NCBI GenBank assembly: GCA_024235855.1
Contig: JACKLN010000002.1
Span: forward strand, 1 to 64,000
Source of the DNA: Burkholderiaceae bacterium
GTDB taxonomy: Bacteria; Pseudomonadota; Gammaproteobacteria; Burkholderiales; Burkholderiaceae_C
Length of the DNA stretch: 64,000 nucleotides
Direction: 5' to 3'
Made by a program: the position numbers and the translations under genes. The notes beneath the pieces were generated by a model. It made no database searches, was not told the origin of the DNA, and saw nothing but the letters and a program-made list of their open reading frames with translations. Shown piece by piece: positions 1 through 7,107 of this stretch. Each line of letters opens with the position of its first letter. The stretch's first letter is position 1.

Positions 1-70
1 TGGTGGTCTATGCTGCGCTTCGCGGGCCAGGCGCCGCGCCGTCGCGCGCGGCTTAGCTCGAACGTTAGGC
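1..70 (+). repeat. Partial attC site (right half)
   Basis: The right arm of a type A attC, ending in GCTTAGCTCGAAC and the R' box GTTAGGC at 64-70. The left half and its cassette lie outside the window. Confidence 0.9.
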
Positions 71-92
71 AGCGCGATCCCCCGCCTCGTCC

Positions 93-110
93 TGTATCCC
101 ATGTGATACA
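93..110 (+). promoter_or_regulatory. Inverted repeat and extended -10 of the cassette-1 toxin-antitoxin pair
   Basis: TGTATC and GATACA form six-base arms around a 6-base spacer. The right arm overlaps an extended -10 of the form TGnTACACT at 104-112, six bases before the GTG start at 119. Autorepression by the antitoxin is usual for type II systems; that this repeat is the operator, and that the mRNA is nearly leaderless, is inference. Confidence 0.45.
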
Positions 111-118
111 CTCTGCTG

Positions 119-409
119 GTGATCGAAGTCCGCCAGTCTGTCGACTATGCGAAGTGGTTTGCTGGCCTGCGCGACCGCCAAGCGAAGGCACGAATCGACA
201 TCCGCGTTCGTCGCCTGTCGCTAGGCAACCCAGGCGACACCAAGTCGGTAGGCGACGGCGTTTCCGAACTTCGAATCAACTACGGGCCTGGTTATCGCGT
301 CTACTTTGTCCAGCATGGCAATGTTCTGGTAGTGCTGCTTGCTGGAGGCGACAAGTCAACGCAGGCCCGAGACATTGCCAAGGCCAAGAAGTTGGCGCGT
401 GACTTGTAG
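119..409 (+). CDS. RelE/ParE-type toxin (HigB-like addiction module killer protein)
   Basis: The 96-residue basic protein matches the small RelE/ParE-fold toxins annotated as addiction module killer proteins. Its core is a KARIDIRVRRL helix, then ELRINYGPGYRVYF and VLLAGGDKSTQARDI. Members act on translating ribosomes or gyrase; which target applies is not visible. The start is GTG at 119, close to an extended -10. The stop is followed nine bases later by the ATG of the antitoxin, so toxin precedes antitoxin as in HigBA systems. Toxin-antitoxin pairs are common in sedentary arrays and are thought to stabilise them. Confidence is high for the fold and pairing, lower for the exact subfamily. 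Confidence 0.85.
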   Translation: MIEVRQSVDYAKWFAGLRDRQAKARIDIRVRRLSLGNPGDTKSVGDGVSELRINYGPGYRVYFVQHGNVLVVLLAGGDKSTQARDIAKAKKLARDL

Positions 410-418
410 GAGCAAGTG

Positions 419-715
419 ATGCCAAAGACCAAGACCATTCCGTGGGATCCTGCCGAGCACCTTGAGTCTGAAGAGGACATGGCTGCATATCTCGAGGCGG
501 CGCTGGCAGAAGGTGAACCCGCACTGTTTGCCGCTGCCCTGGGTGACATTGCGCGTGCCAAGGGCATGACGCAACTTGCGCGAGAAACAGGGCTCGGGCG
601 CGAGAGCCTCTACAAGGCGCTGTCGCCCGCCGGGAATCCGGAGTTCGCGACGGTGATGAAGGTCGTTGCAGCATTGGGGCTGAAGCTTCATGCAACGCCT
701 GCGAGCGCTGCCTAA
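419..715 (+). CDS. HTH antitoxin partner (HigA-like addiction module antidote protein)
   Basis: This 98-residue protein contains MTQLARETGLGRESLYKAL, a helix-turn-helix of the Xre type, and matches the antidote proteins paired with the killer family upstream. It should bind and neutralise the toxin and repress the pair. ATG at 419 is chosen over GTG at 416 because AGGAG lies six bases upstream. The TAA stop at 713-715 lies inside the attC R'' box GCCTAAC, so attC supplies the stop and the last alanine. The protein ends -ASAA. Confidence 0.85.
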   Translation: MPKTKTIPWDPAEHLESEEDMAAYLEAALAEGEPALFAAALGDIARAKGMTQLARETGLGRESLYKALSPAGNPEFATVMKVVAALGLKLHATPASAA

Positions 716-838
716 CCCCTCGCTCAAGCGCGGACCCGCGCCGGCCAGGCACCGCGCCCGCGAGGCGCCAAGGTGTATCTTGCGCCTCGCGGGCGCGGCG
801 CCTGGCCGCCGCGGATCCGCTTAGCTCGAACGTTAGGC
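710..838 (+). repeat. attC site 1 (type C)
   Basis: R'' GCCTAAC at 710-716 and R' GTTAGGC at 832-838, 129 bp. The central stem is GC-rich with GGACCCGCG and CGCGGATCCGC arms (called type C here). It overlaps the antitoxin stop codon. Confidence 0.95.
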
Positions 839-861
839 CGCACAGAACACGCCATCGGGTC

Positions 862-1113
862 ATGTCAGCAGAGCAATCCGAACAGCCGGAAGACCTTGGG
901 TTCCGGTACCGCTTGCGCAAAGGCGGCGAGATTGAGGTCACGCATCGTGGCCGCTTGGCCGCAACGCTGCGTGGTAACCAAGCTGCCGAGTTCTTGGCAG
1001 AGGCGCCGGATCCAACAGATCCCCAAGCGCAGCAACTCATGGCGCGCCTCACTGGGAACTACAAGCGAGGCAATGAGCGCCAGGCGAGCAACCATCCGAG
1101 AAATCGGCGGTAG
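862..1113 (+). CDS. Hypothetical cassette protein, 83 aa
   Basis: This small charged protein starts at ATG 862, 23 bases after the preceding attC. It carries RYRLRKGGEIEVTHRGRLAATLRG, which reads as a short beta-rich segment, followed by a helical FLAEAPDPTDPQAQQLMARLTG and a basic tail. The C-terminal half looks suited to nucleic-acid or protein binding, but I recognise no family. About 190 bases between its stop and the next attC carry no convincing second gene. Confidence 0.6.
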   Translation: MSAEQSEQPEDLGFRYRLRKGGEIEVTHRGRLAATLRGNQAAEFLAEAPDPTDPQAQQLMARLTGNYKRGNERQASNHPRNRR

Positions 1114-1305
1114 CGTGGCTGCGTCTGTGCAAGCGAGGCTCAGCGAGTCTTGGTGCGTCGGTGTGGAGCTGCGCAATCGTGGTTTCAGTGAGCAAAGTCG
1201 GCGCTTCAGTCAAAGCCGGCGTGAAGGCGAGCTTCGGTGCGGTCGGCGCCAGGGGCGGTGGCAGGCGGCAGGTGTCGAGTTCACTGGCCATACCGGCGCA
1301 GTGCG

Positions 1306-1436
1306 GCCTAACACCTCGCTCAAGCGCCGACGCGCTCCGGCAGGCAGCGTAAGGCTGGTCCGCGGCCTATGAGGCATCATCGCGGACCAGCCTTACGCCG
1401 CCTGCCGGAGCGCGCGGCTTAGCTCGAACGTTAGGC
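1306..1436 (+). repeat. attC site 2 (type B)
   Basis: R'' at 1306-1312 and R' at 1430-1436, 131 bp. The central stem contains GGCAGGCAGCGTAAGG and its complement, the class called type B here. Confidence 0.95.
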
Positions 1437-1446
1437 GTCAGAGAAC

Positions 1447-2073
1447 ATGCCCCTCCGCAATCGCGTAGATCCGTGGGGTCAACTCCATGAAGATCCCTCC
1501 AAAGCAGGCTTGGTCATGGGTAACCGCGGCATCCTGCATGATGCGACCAGGCGCATCGTGAAGCGTTGGACAACGAGAGCGTGGGTGGCCTGCGACCCAA
1601 ACTTTCGAGGCATTTCCCGTAAGCCGCTCTTTAGCCCGAACAACTACTCCGAGCTCTTTTTCCTGGACGAGGCGACAGCGTTTGCCGCAGGGCATCGGCC
1701 GTGTGCTTACTGCCAAAGAGTCAGGTTCAACGCGTTCAAGGCCGCCTGGGCGGCGTCTGTGAAGCGGAAGTCATCCTCTGTGCTCATTGGAGAGATAGAT
1801 GGCGAACTGCACGCAGAACGTGTAGCTCGCGGAGTTGAGAAGATCACGTTCGCTGCTCAAGCTGATGTATTGCCTGAAGGCTGCATGATCGCTGTTGGCG
1901 CCGACGCGTACCTCTTGCACAGAAATGCCATGTGGCGCTGGTCATTCGATGGCTACGAACGTGCCGCCAAGCTTCCACCCGGCACGGAGGTCTCGGTTCT
2001 TACACCAAGATCAATCGTTCGGCTTTACGCAGACGGCTTCGTGCCAAATGTTCACCCGAGCGCTGACGCCTAA
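1447..2073 (+). CDS. Conserved uncharacterised protein with a PCxxC motif
   Basis: The 208-residue protein starts at ATG 1447, ten bases after attC. It belongs to a widespread unnamed bacterial family that I recognise by its MGNRGILHD N-terminal stretch, the ELFFLDEATAFAAGHRP block and the following PCAYCQR. The PCxxC cluster resembles the metal-binding cysteines of Ada-type phosphotriester-repair domains, which is suggestive but not proof of function. The TAA stop at 2071-2073 is part of the next attC, and the protein ends -SADA. Confidence 0.7.
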   Translation: MPLRNRVDPWGQLHEDPSKAGLVMGNRGILHDATRRIVKRWTTRAWVACDPNFRGISRKPLFSPNNYSELFFLDEATAFAAGHRPCAYCQRVRFNAFKAAWAASVKRKSSSVLIGEIDGELHAERVARGVEKITFAAQADVLPEGCMIAVGADAYLLHRNAMWRWSFDGYERAAKLPPGTEVSVLTPRSIVRLYADGFVPNVHPSADA

Positions 2074-2196
2074 CCCCTCGCTCAAGCGCCGACGCGCAAC
2101 GGCACGGCGCCTGGCCCGCGAAGCGCCCGTTGTCTATCATGCGCTTCGCGGGCCAGGCGCCGTGCCGCTGCGCGCGGCTTAGCTCGAACGTTAGGC
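2068..2196 (+). repeat. attC site 3 (type A)
   Basis: R'' at 2068-2074 and R' at 2190-2196, 129 bp. The stem contains CGGCACGGCGCCTGGCCCGCG and its complement in slightly varied form, called type A here. It supplies the stop codon of the upstream gene. Confidence 0.95.
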
Positions 2197-2199
2197 GTC

Positions 2200-2643
2200 A
2201 TGAACCCCGCGTCTTCGCTCACCGACCTCCTTCGGATCGCTCTGCTTGGCGCAAGAGGTTGGTTCACTGTAGTGGCGCTTGTTGGCCTCACGTTGTTCGG
2301 CCTGAGCCTCAGACTGAATCAGCAAGTCGAGCCCAAGGCGGTCGCTCTTGCCTTCTTCTTGCCGTTTATCATTTCAGCAATCACGGGAACAGTAGCGCTT
2401 GGCGCTCATCGCGCTCGAAGCGAGAAGTGGGGGACGGGAGATACAAGGACCAGGGTCCTTCTCGGTGCGTTTACCTGGAATGCTCTGCTTGGGCTAACAG
2501 CAGTCGCCGTGGATCGCCTGGTCATCCACTTCAACCTGCTGCCCCGCGACCCTTTTGCGTTTCCCCAGTCGGTCATTGCGGTTGCATGTGCTGCAGCCGC
2601 ACTGGCACTACTGGCAATCTATCCTCGGCAGGGTCTGGGATAA
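2200..2643 (+). CDS. Integral membrane cassette protein, 147 aa
   Basis: Four hydrophobic stretches are visible: WFTVVALVGLTLFGLSL, ALAFFLPFIISAITGTVAL, VLLGAFTWNALLGLTAVAV and VIAVACAAAALALLAIY. It is therefore a small inner-membrane protein of unknown role. The ATG is four bases from the attC R' box, leaving only the AGG of GTTAGGC as a possible ribosome-binding site. The last 24 codons are repeated downstream (2705-2777). The stop used here is the TAA at 2641 created at the duplication junction, whereas the second copy ends in TGA just before attC. Confidence 0.65.
   Translation: MNPASSLTDLLRIALLGARGWFTVVALVGLTLFGLSLRLNQQVEPKAVALAFFLPFIISAITGTVALGAHRARSEKWGTGDTRTRVLLGAFTWNALLGLTAVAVDRLVIHFNLLPRDPFAFPQSVIAVACAAAALALLAIYPRQGLG
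2569..2641 (+). repeat. 73-bp direct repeat, copy 1
   Basis: This segment encodes the last transmembrane helix of the membrane protein and is identical to 2705-2777. A looser similarity starts at TTCAACCTGCT, 2531. Confidence 0.9.
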
Positions 2644-2704
2644 CCCCTTGCGCTGCGCTTCAAGCACGCGCACTGCCCGCGAATTCAACCTGCTTTCCCT
2701 TCGG

Positions 2705-2777
2705 TCGGTCATTGCGGTTGCATGTGCTGCAGCCGCACTGGCACTACTGGCAATCTATCCTCGGCAGGGTCTGGGAT
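2705..2777 (+). repeat. 73-bp direct repeat, copy 2
   Basis: Exact repeat of 2569-2641, offset by 136 bases. It is preceded by TTCAACCTGCT (2684) as in copy 1 and followed by a TGA and the attC. This copy probably marks the original 3' end of the cassette gene. Confidence 0.9.
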
Positions 2778-2780
2778 GAC

Positions 2781-2909
2781 GCCTAACCCCTCGCTCAAGC
2801 GCCGACGCGCAACGGCACGGCACCTGGCCCGCGAAGCGCCCGTTGTCTATCATGCCCTTCGCGGGCCAGGCGCCGCGCCGCTGCGCGCGGCTTAGCTCGA
2901 ACGTTAGGC
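2781..2909 (+). repeat. attC site 4 (type A)
   Basis: R'' at 2781-2787 and R' at 2903-2909, 129 bp, type A stem. It follows the duplicated gene end directly. Confidence 0.95.
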
Positions 2910-2950
2910 GTCACACGCGCGCATCGACGCGAACTCGGGAGACCGTTGAA

Positions 2951-3415
2951 GTGATCGTCCGAAGAGGAAGCGCCAAGTCCAAAGCACGCGATGTGCCGGA
3001 CTTTGGAGCAATGCTGACCGAAGGCCTGTCGGAGGCTGGTGGCATCACGCAGTACGGTGCGTACCTACAGACGCTGCAGCCCGGCGCGAGGTCATCGACC
3101 AGGCACTGGCACGACAACGAAGACGAGTTCATGTTCGTGGTCTCCGGCCAAGTCACCGTCATTGAGAACGACGGAGAGCACCTGCTCCAACCCGGAGATT
3201 CAGCCTGTTGGCCTGCAGGAGTGCCGAACGCGCATCATGTTCTCAACAAGAGCGCCGAGCCTTGCTCGTACCTGATCGTTGGCACTCGAGTGACGCACGA
3301 CATCTGTCACTACCCGGACGTCGGCAAGACGTTGTACACAGAGGGCGACGTGTGGCGCGTCGAAGACTCAAGCGGTCAGGTCATCCGCTCAGGCAAGGTT
3401 GAGCCAGATTGGTGA
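2951..3415 (+). CDS. Cupin-domain protein
   Basis: The 154-residue protein shows the cupin pattern: HWHDNEDEFMFVVSGQVTV (motif 1 with two histidines and a glutamate), then LQPGDSACWPAGVPNAHHV (motif 2). This predicts a metal-binding beta-barrel; the substrate is not evident. GTG at 2951 is chosen because GGGAG lies eight bases upstream; the open frame extends further back into attC but has no better start. The TGA stop lies one base before the next attC. Confidence 0.8.
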   Translation: MIVRRGSAKSKARDVPDFGAMLTEGLSEAGGITQYGAYLQTLQPGARSSTRHWHDNEDEFMFVVSGQVTVIENDGEHLLQPGDSACWPAGVPNAHHVLNKSAEPCSYLIVGTRVTHDICHYPDVGKTLYTEGDVWRVEDSSGQVIRSGKVEPDW

Positions 3416-3416
3416 C

Positions 3417-3545
3417 GCCTAACACCTCGCTCAAGCGCGGACCCGCGCCGGCCAGGCACCGCGCCCGCGAAGCGCCAAGGTCTATCCTGCGCCTCGCGGG
3501 CGCGGCGCCTGTCCGCCGCGGATCCGCTTAGCTCGAACGTTAGGC
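3417..3545 (+). repeat. attC site 5 (type C)
   Basis: R'' at 3417-3423 and R' at 3539-3545, 129 bp, type C stem with GGACCCGCG and CGCGGATCC arms. Confidence 0.95.
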
Positions 3546-3588
3546 CCCACAATCACGCCTCGTTGTTGGCACAAAGGCACGCAGAGAT

Positions 3589-4320
3589 ATGCAACCAGCC
3601 CAAGTGGAACTCTCTCTGTCTTTCTCGGGCGGCAGTTCTGATGAAGCCCTCATCGACTTCTACGATGTTTCACAAGCTCTACTGGGCTTCCAGCGATCGC
3701 TTGCGCTGACAACGCATCTCGTCCTAAATGGCGAGATCATCACTCAGGCTCCTTCGCTTAAGGGTGCGCGCATCTATGTGGCCCCGCCGACGGAAGGAAG
3801 CTGGAAGATCCCGGCCTATATCGTCATGGGGGCGACGGGCCTTTATCACCTAGGAACCGCGCCTAAGGACACACCGCTTGGGCACATCGTCTACTCTGTG
3901 TATGACTACGTCATCTCAGAGACACTTGGCGGAAGCGTTGACTACGATAAGAGCTTGGGCAAGATTTACGAAGAGGCCCAGAAGAAGAATGTGCCAGTCA
4001 ATCCTGTGACCGAAAGCCAAGCCGACTCATTGATTGAGAAGTGCTCAACTGCCATCCGGGAGATGCACAGGCCCATCTCCATGACAGGTACCGCAAAGAC
4101 AGCAACGGTCAGTTTTCGCTATAACACCAAGCCCATACCTCTGAGTACGAAGCTCAGCCTGTCTACGTTCGAGTTTATGAACGAGACTCGTCAGTCGCTA
4201 CAGTCGGAAGCGATTGTTGGTCGAATCACTAGCTACAACAGCAATACCTACAAGGGCCGGATATATGTTCCCGAAATTGGTCGACCAGTCGGGTTCGAGC
4301 TTGCTGTCCAGGCTCGATAA
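3589..4320 (+). CDS. Uncharacterised cassette protein, 243 aa
   Basis: The protein starts at ATG 3589. Its N-terminal block (residues about 8-55: FSGGSSDEALIDFYDVSQAL, then RSLALTTHLVLNGEI) belongs to a family I have seen in unrelated bacteria without an assigned function. A mildly hydrophobic stretch, IPAYIVMGATGLYHLG, lies near residue 70, and the C-terminal third is beta-rich. There is no signal peptide. The cassette is large and carries about 160 bases of untranslated 3' DNA. It could be a defence or stress gene given its context, but nothing in the sequence shows that. Confidence 0.65.
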   Translation: MQPAQVELSLSFSGGSSDEALIDFYDVSQALLGFQRSLALTTHLVLNGEIITQAPSLKGARIYVAPPTEGSWKIPAYIVMGATGLYHLGTAPKDTPLGHIVYSVYDYVISETLGGSVDYDKSLGKIYEEAQKKNVPVNPVTESQADSLIEKCSTAIREMHRPISMTGTAKTATVSFRYNTKPIPLSTKLSLSTFEFMNETRQSLQSEAIVGRITSYNSNTYKGRIYVPEIGRPVGFELAVQAR

Positions 4321-4479
4321 AGTCAAGCCATTCAGGCTATTACGACTAGCCTCCACTTGAATGCAAACCGATTGGGGCAGCGCGATGGAGCGCTGGTTTC
4401 GATGGCTGTCTTCAGACTTGAGAGTAAGGCTGGACACCTGAAGTCATTTCTTGCCACAAGCGTAGCGAAGCGCAGTGGG
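4321..4479. other. Non-coding 3' part of cassette 6
   Basis: About 160 bases between the gene stop and attC 6. I see no open frame with a plausible start, no clear terminator and no strong repeat. Confidence 0.5.
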
Positions 4480-4610
4480 GCCTAACCCCTCGCTCAAGCG
4501 CCGACGCGCTCCGGCAGGCGGCGTAAGCCTGGTCCGCGGCCTATGAGGCATCATCGCGAACCAGGCTTACGCCGCCTGCCTCCGCGCGCGGCTTAGCTCG
4601 AACGTTAGGC
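4480..4610 (+). repeat. attC site 6 (type B)
   Basis: R'' at 4480-4486 and R' at 4604-4610, 131 bp, type B stem with GCGTAAGCCTGGTCCGCGG. Confidence 0.95.
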
Positions 4611-4631
4611 GGCACGAGGGCAGCATTCGGC

Positions 4632-5135
4632 GTGCATATCTTCTTTGACACAGAGTTCACGCAGTTCCGCGAGGGAGAACTGCTGTCCATTGGCTTCGTT
4701 TCGGATGAAGACCACGAGCTTGTAGTCGAGGTACATGATCCTGGTCGCCATCGCAGGGCTAGTGAGTTTTGCCAGGCAGTCGTGATCCCGCAGTTTGGCA
4801 GTTTGCCCGCCATCAAGGTGGGCTCGGATCGCGAAGCAGGCTGCGTTGTCGCCGAATGGCTTTCGCAGTTCCAGGAGCCACTAACTCTGGCGTACGACTT
4901 CAAACTGGACTGGGCGTTTCTTGAGCAAGTGCTTGTGGCGTCAGGTCACTGGAGCCGCATCCGAGCCGCGGTTGTGCCGTTCAACGTTGCAGACGTGGCG
5001 AACTACGACGGTTGCCTCGCCGCGCAAGAGAACTACTTTGCGGGGCATACCATTCCTGGTCGTCACCACCCACTCATTGATGCGCGGGCCTTGCGAGCGC
5101 GATGGAGAACCTACCTTGAACTTGAGGCCGGGTAG
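4632..5135 (+). CDS. DEDD-type 3'-5' exonuclease-like protein
   Basis: The 167-residue protein starts at GTG 4632 with MHIFFDTEFTQF, where D-x-E is the first acidic pair of the DnaQ-like exonuclease fold. A later YDFKLDW supplies a third aspartate, and HHPLIDARALRARW provides the H-x4-D pair of the DEDDh class. All expected metal ligands therefore appear present. The size fits the short stand-alone nucleases annotated as 3'-5' exoribonucleases. Substrate (RNA or DNA) is unknown. The TAG stop lies six bases before attC. Confidence 0.75.
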   Translation: MHIFFDTEFTQFREGELLSIGFVSDEDHELVVEVHDPGRHRRASEFCQAVVIPQFGSLPAIKVGSDREAGCVVAEWLSQFQEPLTLAYDFKLDWAFLEQVLVASGHWSRIRAAVVPFNVADVANYDGCLAAQENYFAGHTIPGRHHPLIDARALRARWRTYLELEAG

Positions 5136-5141
5136 AGTGCC

Positions 5142-5270
5142 GCCTAACCCCTCGCTCAAGCGCCGACGCGCAGCGGCACGGCACCTGGCCCGCGAAGGGC
5201 TCGTTGTCTATCATGCCCTTCGCGGGCCAGGCGCCGCGCCGCTGCGCGCGGCTTAGCTCGAACGTTAGGC
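5142..5270 (+). repeat. attC site 7 (type A)
   Basis: R'' at 5142-5148 and R' at 5264-5270, 129 bp, type A stem. Confidence 0.95.
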
Positions 5271-5277
5271 CGCACAG

Positions 5278-5817
5278 ATGCCCCGGTTCGTAGTGCTCCT
5301 CCGTGGAGTCAATGTTGGCAAGGCGAACAGGGTTCACATGGCGGAGTTCAAAGCCATGCTTGAGTCACTGGGCTACACGCAGGTCAAGACGCTGCTCAAC
5401 AGCGGCAACGCAGTGTTCGCAAGTGCAGGTCGCGCAACTGAGAAGCACGCAAAGAGCATCGCCGCTTCGCTGCAAGAGAAGTTTGCTGTAGCTACGCCAG
5501 TGGTGGTCAAGTCCGAAGTCGAGTTCAAGGCGGCCGTTACAGGTAATTTGAGTGCGCCACCAGAGGCGGAGTGGTCGCGCTTCCTTGTTGCGTTCGGTCC
5601 AGACAAGGCTGTACTCCAAGCACTTGAGCCGCTCAGGTCGTTGGCGCGGAAGCCCGAGAGCTTTGCCATCGGCACTGCCGCAGCCTACTTGCACTGCCCT
5701 GAGGGTCTACTCGCCAGCAAAGCCGCTGAGTCCATGCTTGGCAAGGCAGGGCGGGGCGTCACAACGCGAAACTGGGCCACAGTGCTCAAGTTGGAGGCGT
5801 TGCTGAGTGCGGCCTAA
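5278..5817 (+). CDS. DUF1697 family protein
   Basis: The 179-residue protein opens with RFVVLLRGVNVGKANRV and continues with LLNSGNAVFAS and GVTTRNWATVLKL, the three conserved blocks of DUF1697. Its biochemical role is not established. The ATG lies seven bases after the attC R' box, so AGG inside GTTAGGC is the only purine-rich element upstream. The TAA stop at 5815-5817 is part of attC 8, giving the C-terminus -LSAA. Family assignment is strong. Confidence 0.9.
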   Translation: MPRFVVLLRGVNVGKANRVHMAEFKAMLESLGYTQVKTLLNSGNAVFASAGRATEKHAKSIAASLQEKFAVATPVVVKSEVEFKAAVTGNLSAPPEAEWSRFLVAFGPDKAVLQALEPLRSLARKPESFAIGTAAAYLHCPEGLLASKAAESMLGKAGRGVTTRNWATVLKLEALLSAA

Positions 5818-5942
5818 CACCTCGCTCAAGCGCCGACGCACTCCGGCAGGCGGCGTAAGCCTGGTCCGCGGCCAATGAGGCATCATCGCGAACCAGGCTT
5901 ACGCCGCCTGCCTCCGCGCGCGGCTTAGCTCGAACGTTAGGC
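5812..5942 (+). repeat. attC site 8 (type B)
   Basis: R'' at 5812-5818 and R' at 5936-5942, 131 bp, type B stem. It supplies the stop codon of the DUF1697 gene. Confidence 0.95.
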
Positions 5943-5968
5943 CGCACAGAACACCCTCCCGCTGGCGT

Positions 5969-6373
5969 ATGAAGAGTGGCAAGCAACGCAAGGCAGAGTT
6001 GAAAGCCCAACGCGTGAGGCGCGAGGCAACGCGTCCAATGCTGCGTGGTGGCGAACCGCGCAGAGAGGTGTCGGGCAGCACGGCACCGTGCAATCCGAAC
6101 AACCTCGCGCCGTCAAGCAGCTTCGGGCTCCCTGAGTTCGTGCAACGTGGCTACTACATGGACGTCTTGTTCAAGTGTGCCGGTTGCCAGAAGGAAGAAG
6201 TCTGGTCTGCAACCCGCCAGAAGTGGTGGTATGAAGTTGCCAAGGGTTCAGTGGAATCAAAGGCAAAGCTGTGCAATGCCTGTCGCCGTGAAGAGCGTGA
6301 GCGCAAGGCAGCAGCAAGGCGGGTGCACCTTGAGGGCGTTGCAACAAAGGTCAGCAAGCAAAGTGCGGCCTAA
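5969..6373 (+). CDS. Zinc-ribbon domain protein
   Basis: The 134-residue protein has a very basic N-terminal tail (MKSGKQRKAELKAQRVRREA) and a C-terminal zinc ribbon: FKCAGCQKEEVW, the aromatic QKWWYEVA and LCNACRREERER. Two CxxC pairs about 36 residues apart match the probable zinc-ribbon family (zf-trcl). A nucleic-acid or ribosome-related role is plausible for such a basic protein but is inference. ATG is at 5969. The TAA stop lies in attC 9, giving -KQSAA. Confidence 0.8.
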   Translation: MKSGKQRKAELKAQRVRREATRPMLRGGEPRREVSGSTAPCNPNNLAPSSSFGLPEFVQRGYYMDVLFKCAGCQKEEVWSATRQKWWYEVAKGSVESKAKLCNACRREERERKAAARRVHLEGVATKVSKQSAA

Positions 6374-6496
6374 CACCTCGCTCAAGCGCCGACGCGCAAC
6401 GGCACGGCGCCTGGCCCGCGCGGTGCAGTGTGCATATCATGCGCCGCACGGGCCAGGCGCCGCGCCGCTGCGCGCGGCTTAGCTCGAACGTTAGGC
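6368..6496 (+). repeat. attC site 9 (type A variant)
   Basis: R'' at 6368-6374 and R' at 6490-6496, 129 bp. Type A with a changed apical part (CGCGGTGCAGTGTGCATATC), the two sides of the stem having changed together. Confidence 0.95.
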
Positions 6497-6543
6497 CGCG
6501 CGAAGACCCACTGCGCTACTCTCTGCGCTTGGAGGGAAATGCA

Positions 6544-6930
6544 ATGAAGCGTGTCACCGGTATCGGAGGCGTCTTCTTCAAGGCCAACGACCCCAAAGCT
6601 TTGGCCGAGTGGTACAGGAAGCACCTGGGGCTAGAGGTCGAAGAATGGGGCGGCGTTGCCTTCCGTTGGAAGACCGCCGACAACCCCACGGGAACCGGAA
6701 GCACCGTCTGGAGCCCCTTCAAGGACGACACCACGTACTTTGCGCCAAGCACGGCGAGCTTCATGGTGAACTACCGTGTCCAAGACCTACATGCAGTGCT
6801 ATCGGCTCTTCGAGAAGAAGGCTGCTCCGTCGAAGACAAGGTCGAGGAATCCGAGTACGGCAAGTTTGGGTGGGTCATGGACCCAGAGGGCAACAAGCTT
6901 GAACTCTGGCAGCCGCCAGAAGGTCAGTGA
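6544..6930 (+). CDS. VOC family (glyoxalase/bleomycin-resistance fold) protein
   Basis: The 128-residue protein fits a single-module vicinal oxygen chelate protein: GIGGVFFKANDPKALAEWY, KHLGLEVEEWGGVAF, then FMVNYRVQDLHAVLSALREEG and GWVMDPEGNKLELWQP with the conserved C-terminal glutamate. The substrate is unknown. The start at ATG 6544 is well supported by GGAGGG at 6531-6536; the open frame upstream runs through attC and is not coding. Such cassettes are common in environmental integrons. Confidence 0.85.
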   Translation: MKRVTGIGGVFFKANDPKALAEWYRKHLGLEVEEWGGVAFRWKTADNPTGTGSTVWSPFKDDTTYFAPSTASFMVNYRVQDLHAVLSALREEGCSVEDKVEESEYGKFGWVMDPEGNKLELWQPPEGQ

Positions 6931-6965
6931 GGCGCGCTATTGCTGGCAAACGGCGTTGGCGCGCG

Positions 6966-7094
6966 GCCTAACCCCTCGCTCAAGCGCCGACGTGCCACGG
7001 CGGGCCAGCTTGGCCGCGAGGCCGTGTTGGTGAATCATCGGCCTCGCGGCCAAGCCGTCCCGCCGCGGCACGCGGCTTAGCTCGAACGTTAGAC
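6966..7094 (+). repeat. attC site 10 (type D, variant R')
   Basis: R'' GCCTAAC at 6966-6972 and R' GTTAGAC at 7088-7094, 129 bp. The stem (GGCGGGCCAGCTTGGCCGCG) is unlike types A-C, and the R' box differs from all the others at one base. Confidence 0.9.
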
Positions 7095-7107
7095 CGCACA
7101 CTCGGCG

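Noticed and set aside
1161..1352. Possible second small gene in cassette 2
   Set aside because: It starts at GTG without a ribosome-binding site, has low-complexity composition and reads on into the attC stem.
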